From an uncultured Bacteroidales bacterium (GTDB taxonomy: Bacteria; Bacteroidota; Bacteroidia; Bacteroidales; Paludibacteraceae): a DNA stretch of 64,000 nt. Made by a program: the position numbers and the translations under genes. Shown here one piece after another: positions 36,095 to 43,894 of the stretch (position 1 is its first letter; each line of letters starts with the position of its first letter). The DNA lies in NCBI GenBank assembly GCA_900318245.1, contig ONJT01000012.1, positions 1 through 64,000 on the forward strand. Reading direction: 5' to 3'. The notes beneath the pieces are model-generated. The model searched no databases. It worked only from the letters and a program-made list of their open reading frames with translations, and was not told the origin of the DNA.

Positions 36095-37247
36095 GAATAA
36101 CCATTTTGACCGATTGCCGGACAGATACCTGTTCAAAGAGATAGAGGTACGTACGGACGCGTACAAGGCGCAGCATCCGGATGCACGCCTGTTGCGTATG
36201 GGTGTGGGCGATGTGACCCAACCGCTGCCGGCTGCGGTTATCGAGGCGATGCATAAGGCCGTGGACGAACTGGCGCATGTCGAGACCTTCCGCGGCTATG
36301 GTCCGGAAGAAGGCTATGCATGGCTTCGTCAGGCGGTCATAGATCATGAATATACGCCGCGGGGAATCCGTCTGGATATCGACGAGGTGTTTATCAGCGA
36401 AGGCGCAGGGAGCGATTTGGGAAACCTGAGTGAACTGTTCTTGCCGTCTAACCGCGTAGCGATCTTAGATCCTTCGTATCCGGCGTATATGGACGGTAGT
36501 ATCATGGCGGGTCGGGAGGTCATCCACTTGCCGTGTACGATAGCGAACGGTTTTGTGCCGGAACTGCCCAAGCAGAAAGCGGATATCATCTATCTCTGTC
36601 TGCCCAATAACCCGACGGGAACGGTGCTCCGACGGCATGAACTGCAGCAGTGGGTCAATTATGCGATAGAAAACCAGAGTATTATCATCTTCGATGCCGC
36701 GTACGAGGCCTATATAGAGGAGAACGATGTGCCGCATAGTATCTATGAGTTAGAGGGCGCGAAACAGGCGGCGATAGAGGTGCGCAGTTTCAGTAAGAGC
36801 GCAGGCTTTACGGCCGTTCGTTGCGGCTATACCGTCGTGCCGAAAGAGACAGGACTGAATGCGATGTGGCTGCGTCGCCAGTGCACCAAATATAACGGAA
36901 CAGCGTATGTGGCACAGCGCGCAGCGCAAGCTACGTTCACGCCGGAAGGCAAGCAGGGTATAGCGGCCAATCTAGCGTATTACAAGCGGACGGCTCATCT
37001 TATTGCCGACGGACTGACCGCCTTGGGATATAAGGTGTATGGCGGGAAAAACGCACCGTATATATGGTGTAAGACCCCTGATACGATGGATTCGTGGACC
37101 TTCTTTGACCTGCTCTTGCATCAATGTCAAGTGGTGTGCACGCCCGGAGCGGGATTTGGTGATGCGGGCCAAGGATTTGTGCGCTTCTCTGCGTTCTCCA
37201 ACAGAAAAGATGTAGAAGAAGCATTACAACGAATGAAAAAACTATAA
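36087..37247 (+). CDS. dapL: LL-diaminopimelate aminotransferase
   Basis: 386 residues, fold type I PLP enzyme. The start with FKEIEVRTDAYKA and LRMGVGDVTQPLP is specific to DapL among class I aminotransferases. PLP-binding Lys in SFSKSAGFTAVRCG. It converts tetrahydrodipicolinate to LL-DAP in one step, bypassing succinylated intermediates. Together with dapF upstream it gives a complete route to meso-DAP; a separate ddh gene in this window gives a second route. Confidence 0.95.
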   Translation: MNRNNHFDRLPDRYLFKEIEVRTDAYKAQHPDARLLRMGVGDVTQPLPAAVIEAMHKAVDELAHVETFRGYGPEEGYAWLRQAVIDHEYTPRGIRLDIDEVFISEGAGSDLGNLSELFLPSNRVAILDPSYPAYMDGSIMAGREVIHLPCTIANGFVPELPKQKADIIYLCLPNNPTGTVLRRHELQQWVNYAIENQSIIIFDAAYEAYIEENDVPHSIYELEGAKQAAIEVRSFSKSAGFTAVRCGYTVVPKETGLNAMWLRRQCTKYNGTAYVAQRAAQATFTPEGKQGIAANLAYYKRTAHLIADGLTALGYKVYGGKNAPYIWCKTPDTMDSWTFFDLLLHQCQVVCTPGAGFGDAGQGFVRFSAFSNRKDVEEALQRMKKL

Positions 37248-37250
37248 CAT

Positions 37251-39095
37251 ATGTGTGGAATTGTAGGATATATCGGTCGCCGCAAGGCGTATCCGATTCT
37301 CATTAAGGGACTTCATCGTCTCGAGTACCGCGGGTATGACAGTGCCGGCGTAGCGCTCATCAACGAAGCCGGACAACTCAATGTCTATAAGACGAAAGGC
37401 AAAGTGGCAGAACTGGAAGCGTTCTGTGCGACGAAGGACACAGGTGGTTCAATAGGTATCGCTCATACGCGCTGGGCTACGCACGGCGAACCCAATACCG
37501 TCAATGCCCATCCCCATTACTCGGAGTCCGAGCGGCTCGCCATCATCCATAATGGTATCATCGAGAACTATGCCGTTCTCAAAGCCGGATTGATGGAGCA
37601 GGGCTATACCTTCAAGTCCGATACGGACACGGAGGTGTTGGTGCAACTCGTCGAATATACGCAGGTGAACCAGCATGTGGACCTCAAGACGGCCGTACAA
37701 CTGGCCTTGCAGCAGGTCATTGGCGCCTATGCTATCGCTATCCTCGATAAGACGCACCCGGACACGCTCATCGCTGCCCGTAAGGGCTCGCCGCTGGTGG
37801 TTGGTATTGGCGAGGACGAGTATTTCCTGGCTTCTGATGCTACGCCGATTGTCGAATATACCGACCAAGTCATCTATATTGAGGACGAAGAAGTGGTGAC
37901 TCTGCGCGTAGGCGAGAAAGTCGATATCACGACTATCAACAATGTCACCAAGACGCCGGAGATCAAGCGCTTAGAGCTATCCTTAAGCCAACTCGAGAAA
38001 GGCGGCTATCCGCATTTTATGCTCAAAGAAATCTTTGAGCAACCCCGCACCCTTACGGACTCTATGCGAGGACGTGTGAACGTGCGGCAGGACAACATCG
38101 CCCTCTCCGGATTCATTGACAACAAGGACCGCTTCCTCAACGCCAAGCGCATCATCATCACCGCTTGCGGCACTTCCTGGCACGCCGGTCTCATCGCGAT
38201 GTACGCTATCGAGGAGTTCGCCCAGATACCCGTCGAAGTGGAGTACTCGTCCGAGTTCCGCTACCGCAAACCTGTCATCAACAAAGACGACGTTGTCATT
38301 GCTATCTCGCAATCCGGTGAGACGGCGGACACCCTCGCGGCGATTCAACTCGCCAAAGAGAAAGGTGCGTTTATCTTCTCGATATGTAATGTCGTCGGCG
38401 CGTCTATCCCGCGTATGTCCGACAGCGGTTGTTATACCCATGTAGGACCGGAGATCGGTGTCGCTTCCACGAAGGCCTTCACGGCACAAGTGACCGCATT
38501 GACGATGCTTGCCCTCTGCATCGGCCGCGAGAAAGGCACCATCAGCAAAGAGCAGTTCGTCACTATCGTACGCGAGTTGGGTCAGATACCCGCCAAGATA
38601 GAGCGTGTCTTGGGCGAAGACAAACGTATCTCGGACTTCGCGAAGATCTTCTCCTATGCCCAGAACTTCATTTACCTCGGTCGCGGATATAACTTCCCCG
38701 TAGCGCTTGAAGGAGCGCTCAAACTGAAGGAGATTTCGTATATCCACGCCGAAGGCTATCCGGCGGCGGAGATGAAGCACGGACCTATCGCGCTTATCTC
38801 ACAAGAGATGCCGGTAGTTGTCGTCGCGCCGCATTGCCGAACGTATGAGAAGATCGTAAGTAATATCCAGGAGATCAAAGCCCGTAAGGGGAGAGTGATC
38901 GCTGTCGTGACAGAAGGCGATGAACTGGTCAGCAAGATAGCTGACTATTGCATCGAAGTTCCGGCTACTGAAGAGTGCCTCACGCCGCTCTTGACTGTCA
39001 TCCCGCTACAACTTCTGGCGTACCACATCGCCGTCGTCAAAGGATGTGACGTCGACCAACCCCGCAACTTGGCCAAATCCGTCACGGTTGAGTAA
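37251..39095 (+). CDS. glmS: Glutamine-fructose-6-phosphate aminotransferase
   Basis: 614 residues. N-terminal glutaminase with nucleophile Cys2 (MCGIVGYIGRR) and HTRWATHGEPN; C-terminal double SIS isomerase with ACGTSWHAGL, SQSGETADTLAAI and the end VDQPRNLAKSVTVE. It makes glucosamine-6-phosphate for cell-wall and LPS sugars. No glmS ribozyme-like leader is possible here, since dapL ends 3 bp upstream. A terminator follows at 39109-39130. Confidence 0.97.
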   Translation: MCGIVGYIGRRKAYPILIKGLHRLEYRGYDSAGVALINEAGQLNVYKTKGKVAELEAFCATKDTGGSIGIAHTRWATHGEPNTVNAHPHYSESERLAIIHNGIIENYAVLKAGLMEQGYTFKSDTDTEVLVQLVEYTQVNQHVDLKTAVQLALQQVIGAYAIAILDKTHPDTLIAARKGSPLVVGIGEDEYFLASDATPIVEYTDQVIYIEDEEVVTLRVGEKVDITTINNVTKTPEIKRLELSLSQLEKGGYPHFMLKEIFEQPRTLTDSMRGRVNVRQDNIALSGFIDNKDRFLNAKRIIITACGTSWHAGLIAMYAIEEFAQIPVEVEYSSEFRYRKPVINKDDVVIAISQSGETADTLAAIQLAKEKGAFIFSICNVVGASIPRMSDSGCYTHVGPEIGVASTKAFTAQVTALTMLALCIGREKGTISKEQFVTIVRELGQIPAKIERVLGEDKRISDFAKIFSYAQNFIYLGRGYNFPVALEGALKLKEISYIHAEGYPAAEMKHGPIALISQEMPVVVVAPHCRTYEKIVSNIQEIKARKGRVIAVVTEGDELVSKIADYCIEVPATEECLTPLLTVIPLQLLAYHIAVVKGCDVDQPRNLAKSVTVE

Positions 39096-39108
39096 TAAGA
39101 ATAAAAAG

Positions 39109-39130
39109 AACGCCTCCGGGCGTTTTTTTG
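39109..39130 (+). terminator. Intrinsic terminator of glnN-dapF-dapL-glmS
   Basis: AACGCC-tccg-GGCGTT stem followed by seven T. Confidence 0.9.
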
Positions 39131-39134
39131 TGTC

Positions 39135-39168
39135 TAACCCCTAACCCCTAACCCCTAACCCCCTAACC
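39135..39168 (+). repeat. Heptamer array (taacccc) x4, telomere-like
   Basis: Four perfect taacccc units (39135-39162), one extra C, and a partial fifth. The complementary strand has runs of four G that could form a G-quadruplex. It lies between the glmS terminator and the fic promoter. Confidence 0.9.
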
Positions 39169-39187
39169 GAAAAATCTCCGATTTTCC

Positions 39188-39219
39188 TTGCATATGTCAT
39201 TTTTTTGTTGTACCTTTGC
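39188..39219 (+). promoter_or_regulatory. Promoter of fic
   Basis: CTTG at 39188-39191, CATATGTCA, 20 bp, TACCTTTG at 39212-39219. Confidence 0.87.
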
Positions 39220-39227
39220 AGCGAAAT

Positions 39228-39282
39228 TGGCGGTGTAAACTATCCAATTGGCGGTGTAAATCAACCTGTTTGGCGGTGTAAA
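39228..39282 (+). promoter_or_regulatory. Three direct repeats between fic promoter and start codon
   Basis: ttggcggtgtaaa occurs at 39228-39240, 39248-39260 and 39270-39282, spaced 20 and 22 bp (about two helical turns). Position just after the transcription start and up to the ATG suggests an operator. The Fic protein ends in a winged helix-like domain that might bind it. Confidence 0.8.
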
Positions 39283-39284
39283 CG

Positions 39285-40235
39285 ATGGATTTGAACGAAT
39301 TGAAACAGAAATTAGCTCAATGCGAGCGGCAGCAACAACAGTTGTGGGCGTATCGTCCTCTCAGTCACGAAACGCTGAAGTCTCTGCGCGAGTATTATCG
39401 CGTAGGTTTAACCTATACCAGCAATGCCCTGGAGGGAAATAGTCTGACCGAATCGGAGACGAAAGTGATTATTGAGGATGGTTTGACCATCGAAGGCAAG
39501 CCATTGCGCGATGTATATGAGGCGGTTGGTCATGCGAAGGCGTATGATTATCTCTATGATTTAAGTCATGACGCACCTATAACGGAAGAAACGATTCGTG
39601 CCGTGCATAAGTTATTCTACCAGCAGATTGATCCGGAACGTGCCGGTGAGTATCGTAAGGTACCTGTTTTCATCAGTGGCAGCCAATTTGCCGTTGCACC
39701 TGTGGCGGAAATCAGCAAACGAATGCAGCAATTAGTACAATGGTACGCACGTCACGAAGGCAAGATGCATCCTGTAGAACTGGCGGCAGAACTCCATAAA
39801 CGCTTTGTGTACATACATCCTTTTGTGGACGGGAACGGCCGCGTGGCGCGACTTCTGATGAACTTGTCGTTAATGCGTAATGAGTATAACATAGCCATCA
39901 TTCCGGCAGTGACGCGATCGGAATATGTGGCTGCATTAGAGGCCGGGCATCATAACGCGGAAGTCTTCGTAGGTTTCATAGCGGACCGTGTGATCATGAC
40001 CCAACTGGATATCCTGCGCCTATTCCGAGAGAGTGAACCGACGCCTGAGCGTAAGGATTTTGAGCAAGTCCTTTTGCAAACGATTACTCAAAGTCCGGGT
40101 CTTAATGCGCCATTACTTGCCAATCGTTTAGGGCGCAGCCTCCGTACAACTCAACGCTACCTCAAATCACTTACCGACAAAGGCAAAATCACCTTCCGCG
40201 GCGTTGCCAAAAAAGGCGGATACTATCCAATATAA
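39285..40235 (+). CDS. Fic family AMP-transferase-like protein
   Basis: 316 residues. An N-terminal inhibitory helix with SNALEG (46-51, the S/TxxxE(G/N) motif), a Fic core with the full active motif HPFVDGNGRVAR (178-189), and a C-terminal winged helix-like region (NAPLLANRLGRSLRTTQRYLKSL). Such proteins transfer AMP or another moiety to a target and hold themselves off through the Glu. Class II organisation; the target is unknown. It has its own promoter and a three-repeat operator candidate. Free of nearby antitoxin gene. Confidence 0.92.
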   Translation: MDLNELKQKLAQCERQQQQLWAYRPLSHETLKSLREYYRVGLTYTSNALEGNSLTESETKVIIEDGLTIEGKPLRDVYEAVGHAKAYDYLYDLSHDAPITEETIRAVHKLFYQQIDPERAGEYRKVPVFISGSQFAVAPVAEISKRMQQLVQWYARHEGKMHPVELAAELHKRFVYIHPFVDGNGRVARLLMNLSLMRNEYNIAIIPAVTRSEYVAALEAGHHNAEVFVGFIADRVIMTQLDILRLFRESEPTPERKDFEQVLLQTITQSPGLNAPLLANRLGRSLRTTQRYLKSLTDKGKITFRGVAKKGGYYPI

Positions 40236-40276
40236 AAAAGTAGCACCTTTGCGCGAAATTCAGTATCATAAGAATC

Positions 40277-40339
40277 ATGACCACCGAAGAATTCATACAA
40301 AAAGCGAATTCCCGTCCACAGGGATATAAATTTGATTGA
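40277..40339 (+). pseudogene. 20-codon ORF or gene-start remnant
   Basis: ATG at 40277 opens MTTEEFIQKANSRPQGYKFD and stops. The opening MTTEEF resembles the start of several Bacteroidales accessory proteins, so it may be the surviving 5' end of a lost gene. A weak CACCTTTG box precedes it. It sits directly before the AT-rich nuclease-like gene, which may mark the insertion point of that pair. Confidence 0.35.
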
Positions 40340-40342
40340 TTT

Positions 40343-41665
40343 ATGAAAGCCTTGTCGATGAAAAAGAAAGCCTTTATTGATAACTACATGGAGTTACCGA
40401 ATATCCTTCATGCTTATTTTAAGGAAAATAAGATTTGGATGAAGGAGAAGGAGTATGAATCTTGGGGGGGTAATTCTCATCATCTTTACTCAGTGCTTAA
40501 ACAATCCGCTGTTCCTGATGATGTAGATCTATTCTTTGAGTTCACCATTCCTGGCAGTAAGCGCAGAGTTGATGTTATTCTTATTGGGAGAGATAAAGAA
40601 AATATCCCTCTTGTCTTTATGATTGAGATGAAGTTATGGGATAGAATTTCACATGCTAGTAATATGGAGACAGAGGTCTGGGCGGGACAGGCACGAAGAA
40701 TAAACCCATTTACACAGGTTGATTGCTATTGTGACGATTTTCACCAGATGAACACTCTTGTAAAATATAAAAAAGTTCGTGTTCTTCCATTTGTCTGGAC
40801 ACCTAATTATACAAACGTAGATAAATTTCTATATCCTCTAAAATATGATGGATATGGCATCGGAAAGGGCGAGGAAGAACTTCTTATTGATGAGTTAAAT
40901 GCCAATCTGATTTCTCCTTGTGACATAGATGCCTTAGGTGATGAAAATTGGGAGAAAGATACTAAACGTTTGCTTTCTCCTTCGGATGAACAGAAAAAGT
41001 TCTTTTTTGAGATAGCAGAACCATGGGTGTTAAAAAGAATCATAGCATGGGAAGAAAGCAAGATAGTTCTACCGGATGACGTTAAATCTAATATAGTAGA
41101 GCAAGTGATTTCAGTAGCAACGAAGCAATATATCACCTATTACAGCCAAGTATTTAATGACTACGTTGTTTACTATCTTTATCAATACTTGAATAAATAT
41201 AAGAAACTACTCGAAAAACAGTCTAAAGCAAAGGAAGAAAAACCAGATTTCACACCATACGGATATATTTATTGGTTCGTAAATAAATATGGTCATGTAC
41301 CTAATACCGTTCATTTGAGCAAGAAATTTGGGATTAAACAAATGGATGGATTTTGGCTTTTATTGTGTTATGAAGCTGAGATTAAAAATGGGGTAGCTGA
41401 CACGGTTGATTATTATGCTATACAACCGCCCGATATAAAGAAACAGGTAACAGAGTTTATATTATCAGATACTAAATGCTATATCAAAAAGCAAAGGGGT
41501 CTTAAGTATTTAGGTCTAATAGGAGATTTTGACAATTTAGAACAAGTGGCAGAAGGTTGCAATATCTCAAGAGAACGCCTTCGGCAATGTAGTGTATATG
41601 TGTCTAACATAGTTATTTCTAATTGGGGAAAAATTAAAATTTTAAAAAGGAACAGTAACCTATGA
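40343..41665 (+). CDS. PD-(D/E)XK nuclease-like protein of unknown family
   Basis: 440 residues (ATG 40343; ATG 40358 also possible). The N-terminal part has a clear PD-(D/E)XK arrangement: E66, RRVDVILIG with D77, then FMIEMKLWD with E95 and K97. This resembles the nuclease-like N-terminus of some DUF2075/DUF3799-type proteins. The rest (about 110-440) is helix-rich and unrecognised, with Tyr-rich and Lys-rich stretches. The gene is distinctly AT-rich against its neighbours and overlaps the next gene by ATGA, so it looks like a transferred two-gene cassette. Possible defence function is inference. Confidence 0.72.
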   Translation: MKALSMKKKAFIDNYMELPNILHAYFKENKIWMKEKEYESWGGNSHHLYSVLKQSAVPDDVDLFFEFTIPGSKRRVDVILIGRDKENIPLVFMIEMKLWDRISHASNMETEVWAGQARRINPFTQVDCYCDDFHQMNTLVKYKKVRVLPFVWTPNYTNVDKFLYPLKYDGYGIGKGEEELLIDELNANLISPCDIDALGDENWEKDTKRLLSPSDEQKKFFFEIAEPWVLKRIIAWEESKIVLPDDVKSNIVEQVISVATKQYITYYSQVFNDYVVYYLYQYLNKYKKLLEKQSKAKEEKPDFTPYGYIYWFVNKYGHVPNTVHLSKKFGIKQMDGFWLLLCYEAEIKNGVADTVDYYAIQPPDIKKQVTEFILSDTKCYIKKQRGLKYLGLIGDFDNLEQVAEGCNISRERLRQCSVYVSNIVISNWGKIKILKRNSNL

Positions 41666-42255
41666 AAAGAGATATCCTACCCAATCACCCGAAACTTCAA
41701 AAAGCAATAAACGCCTTAGTTGCTTCCATGTTCGCAATAGCTGGAGGACTCATTGTCGTGTGCATTATTGATTGGACTGATTGGAAATTTGCAGAACCTG
41801 GTGAATACGAGACCACGCTGGTCACGGAGATCCTAGGCACCACCTTCTTGGTCACTTTATTCTTTATCTTTACAGCTATCATCGCGATTGTCCTCTATAT
41901 CCGCTTTACAAAATCGACATTTACTGATACTGCTCAAACTGTATCACCCTTGTTAGGTGCTGCTAAAGATCACGAATCGCAAATCATTGCGTTGCTCAAA
42001 TCAATTGCTCAACCCGAACCCGGCACCAACAAGCTCAATCGTGCCAACACCATCCATTTCCTGCGCACGCTCAAGGAAATGCAACTGTTTGATTCTGCAC
42101 TCGATGGGCAACATCAAAAGGCTTGGGTTGAACAGGTTACCGGCTATAAAGAGAAATCCATCTCTGCTTTCAACCAAGCATTGGACAAACAGAAAGCTAA
42201 CCCCAAACTTGTCGCAGAGTACCGAAAACAATTAGAGCAAATCATAGCGGAATAA
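41662..42255 (+). CDS. Two-helix membrane protein paired with the nuclease-like gene
   Basis: 197 residues. Two membrane helices (about 19-39 and 57-80) then a cytoplasmic or periplasmic helical tail of about 110 residues with NRANTIHFLRTLKEMQLFD. No domain recognised. Translation is coupled to the nuclease-like gene by a 4-bp overlap, so the two proteins probably act together. A strong terminator (42287-42316) follows the pair. A membrane effector partner for a nuclease sensor would be one reading, unproven. Confidence 0.72.
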   Translation: MKRDILPNHPKLQKAINALVASMFAIAGGLIVVCIIDWTDWKFAEPGEYETTLVTEILGTTFLVTLFFIFTAIIAIVLYIRFTKSTFTDTAQTVSPLLGAAKDHESQIIALLKSIAQPEPGTNKLNRANTIHFLRTLKEMQLFDSALDGQHQKAWVEQVTGYKEKSISAFNQALDKQKANPKLVAEYRKQLEQIIAE

Positions 42256-42286
42256 CTATTCCTTCTTATTTGATATTTTTGATAGT

Positions 42287-42316
42287 CTTGATAGTCAAAT
42301 CTATCAAGGCTTTTTT
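42287..42316 (+). terminator. Intrinsic terminator after the nuclease/membrane gene pair
   Basis: 8-bp stem CTTGATAG/CTATCAAG, loop tcaaat, followed by gc and six T. Confidence 0.88.
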
Positions 42317-42348
42317 CTTGCTCACATCCCGCAAAAGCAGTACCTTTG
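42317..42348 (+). promoter_or_regulatory. Promoter of the small lipoprotein gene
   Basis: CTTG at 42317-42320 and TACCTTTG at 42341-42348, 20 bp apart. The extended -33 element is only partly matched (CTCACATCC). Confidence 0.65.
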
Positions 42349-42373
42349 TCGCCGATTTCAAAAACACAACGAT

Positions 42374-42757
42374 ATGAGACGATTTATTTATTTCCTTATC
42401 CTCGCGTCCACGATAGAGCTCGCAGGATGTTCAAAAGATTCGGTCAACGAACCGACCGTTACAAGATCCGCGGTCTCCATTAAAGGACACACGTATCGCT
42501 CAAGCGATGGAACCAACTATATCAGTTTCTATTTCGCTTCGAACTTCACCTGTTCCATGACTGCCAATGTCAACGGTGAGTACACCTCCAACTCGCACTT
42601 CACCTACAAGATCGACACCAACAATGTGGACATCTATCGTGATAACTCCTCTTATTGGCAACCTGCTTACCAAGGCACCTTAATATATCACATGGTGTAT
42701 TATCCCGCCGATGATGTCTTAGTCCTTGACGGTAACATCTTCTCACGTGTAAATTAA
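42374..42757 (+). CDS. Small lipoprotein
   Basis: 127 residues. A signal peptide (MRRFIYFLILASTIELAGC) with lipobox LAGC. The mature part has a GHTYRSSDGTNYISFYFAS strand pattern that fits a lipocalin-like or DUF-type beta barrel. Unrecognised. It precedes the hypothetical gene at 42765 by 7 bp. Confidence 0.72.
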   Translation: MRRFIYFLILASTIELAGCSKDSVNEPTVTRSAVSIKGHTYRSSDGTNYISFYFASNFTCSMTANVNGEYTSNSHFTYKIDTNNVDIYRDNSSYWQPAYQGTLIYHMVYYPADDVLVLDGNIFSRVN

Positions 42758-42764
42758 AAACACT

Positions 42765-43427
42765 ATGGCACGAAAGAAAAAAACACCTCCTCGTATCGTG
42801 GTAAAAACTACGCGAACTTTTGTGAGAATTCCACAAGAAAGTAAGGATATAGAACAATACTCATATTATTGGGCATCCCTTCACAAGTATCCTATAAGCA
42901 ATCCACATTGGAACTATGGAGAATTTTGTTATGTTGGAGATATTGTGCTTAGTTTAGAGAGGATAACAGAAACTCACTATGACCATCAAGAACGCCCTAT
43001 TCACGAATTTAGCGAGACAAAAGATGGTATTACGGAGTCCACATGGGTATACGTGGACTTGCCGGATGGCACTTATGTGGCGGTGCAATCTAATAGCGAT
43101 GGAACAGTGTACATCTCACATGAAGAAGATCATTGGAATCTCAAAAATGGCGCTTTCGGATGGGGGATGGCGGAACCAATACGTCCAAAAGAACAAGAGG
43201 ATTTTGAAGCATATGAAGAAAATATGTCTTTTGGAGATGAGCGCGAAATGACTCCTGAAGAGAGAAAAGAGTTTGAGCGCAGACTGGCTGAATCATCCAA
43301 AGAGGTTGTCACTTCTAAGGATAAATATGGAAATCCCATGGCAGAAGAATACTGGTATTGTGGAATACTCGAAAGTAACAGCTTGATTGAATATGTTTAT
43401 GCCCATGAAGAAAAGAACGGCAAGTGA
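42765..43427 (+). CDS. Hypothetical protein
   Basis: 220 residues without signal peptide or membrane helix. It starts MARKKKTPPRIVVKTTRT and has charged and aromatic runs and an acidic Glu-rich centre (about 140-180). No domain recognised. It shares a likely transcript with the lipoprotein upstream (7-bp gap). The composition is low-GC compared with the core genes, which fits a recently acquired island. The hairpin-rich region starts about 30 bp after its stop. Confidence 0.68.
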   Translation: MARKKKTPPRIVVKTTRTFVRIPQESKDIEQYSYYWASLHKYPISNPHWNYGEFCYVGDIVLSLERITETHYDHQERPIHEFSETKDGITESTWVYVDLPDGTYVAVQSNSDGTVYISHEEDHWNLKNGAFGWGMAEPIRPKEQEDFEAYEENMSFGDEREMTPEERKEFERRLAESSKEVVTSKDKYGNPMAEEYWYCGILESNSLIEYVYAHEEKNGK

Positions 43428-43458
43428 ATACGATTTGGGTCGTTGAAACTTGCTCCCT

Positions 43459-43586
43459 GAGCCTCTCACCCTGGCATTGAGAGAGATAATTTCAGACTCC
43501 GGCCCTCAGACGAGCAAACACCCGTCCGAGGCGGTGAGAGGCTCTCTTCTCTCTCCCTTCCGCCCGCATTCAAGCGGGCTTTTTTC
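43459..43586 (+). ncRNA. Candidate structured RNA with terminator
   Basis: A perfect 12-bp closing stem (43459-43470 with 43533-43544) encloses a second hairpin (CCTCAGACG 43504-43512 with CGTCCGAGG 43523-43531, one mismatch). An intrinsic terminator follows at 43562-43586. This could be a small RNA or a structured 3' end of the upstream mRNA. I match no known RNA family. Together with the next features it fills the gene-free stretch 43428-43894. Confidence 0.45.
43562..43586 (+). terminator. Intrinsic terminator
   Basis: GCCCGC-attcaa-GCGGGC followed by seven T. Confidence 0.88.
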
Positions 43587-43597
43587 TTTGTCCATTA

Positions 43598-43699
43598 CGC
43601 GGGATGCCATCCCGCGCTCACTTTCTCCATTGCGTCGGAATTTAGTTCTGACATCGGCTCTGCCGCCCTTTCTTCCTTTTCAGGCAAATACCATTTGCC
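43598..43699. repeat. Run of three short palindromes
   Basis: CGCGGGAT-gcc-ATCCCGCG (43598-43616), GTCGGAA-tttag-TTCTGAC (43634-43652, one G-T) and GGCAAAT-acc-ATTTGCC (43683-43699). Two share an AT-NNN-AT core also found at 47615-47629. Confidence 0.8.
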
Positions 43700-43724
43700 C
43701 CTCATTTCCCCTTATCAACCCCCT

Positions 43725-43756
43725 CTTTCATTCTTTCATTCCTTCATTCTTTCATT
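43725..43756 (+). repeat. Octamer array (ctttcatt) x4
   Basis: Four 8-bp units, three identical and one with a single change (ccttcatt). Confidence 0.88.
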
Positions 43757-43843
43757 CTTCTTCGGCGCGACTACTGTCGGCCTATACTACGTTTTATTTA
43801 GGTTTATCTCGGTTTATGTACCATTAAAAAAAATGCTTAAAAT

Positions 43844-43875
43844 CTTGCAAGTTTGAAAAATTTGTAGTAATTTTG
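43844..43875 (+). promoter_or_regulatory. Promoter of ddh, with palindrome
   Basis: CTTG at 43844-43847, CAAGTTTGA, 20 bp, TAATTTTG at 43868-43875. Palindrome AATTTTGC-AGC-GCAAAATT at 43869-43887. Confidence 0.8.
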
Positions 43876-43894
43876 CAGCGCAAAATTGATTTAT

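Noticed and set aside
37248..37251. glmS ribozyme-type leader
   Set aside because: Only 3 bp separate dapL from glmS, leaving no room.
39135..39168. Telomere or chromosome-end sequence
   Set aside because: The (taacccc) run is only four units between two ordinary bacterial transcription units and matches the local pattern of four-unit arrays.
43450..43827. 125-residue plus-strand frame
   Set aside because: It crosses an intrinsic terminator, several palindromes and a tandem array, has a biased Ser/Pro/Leu composition and no promoter.
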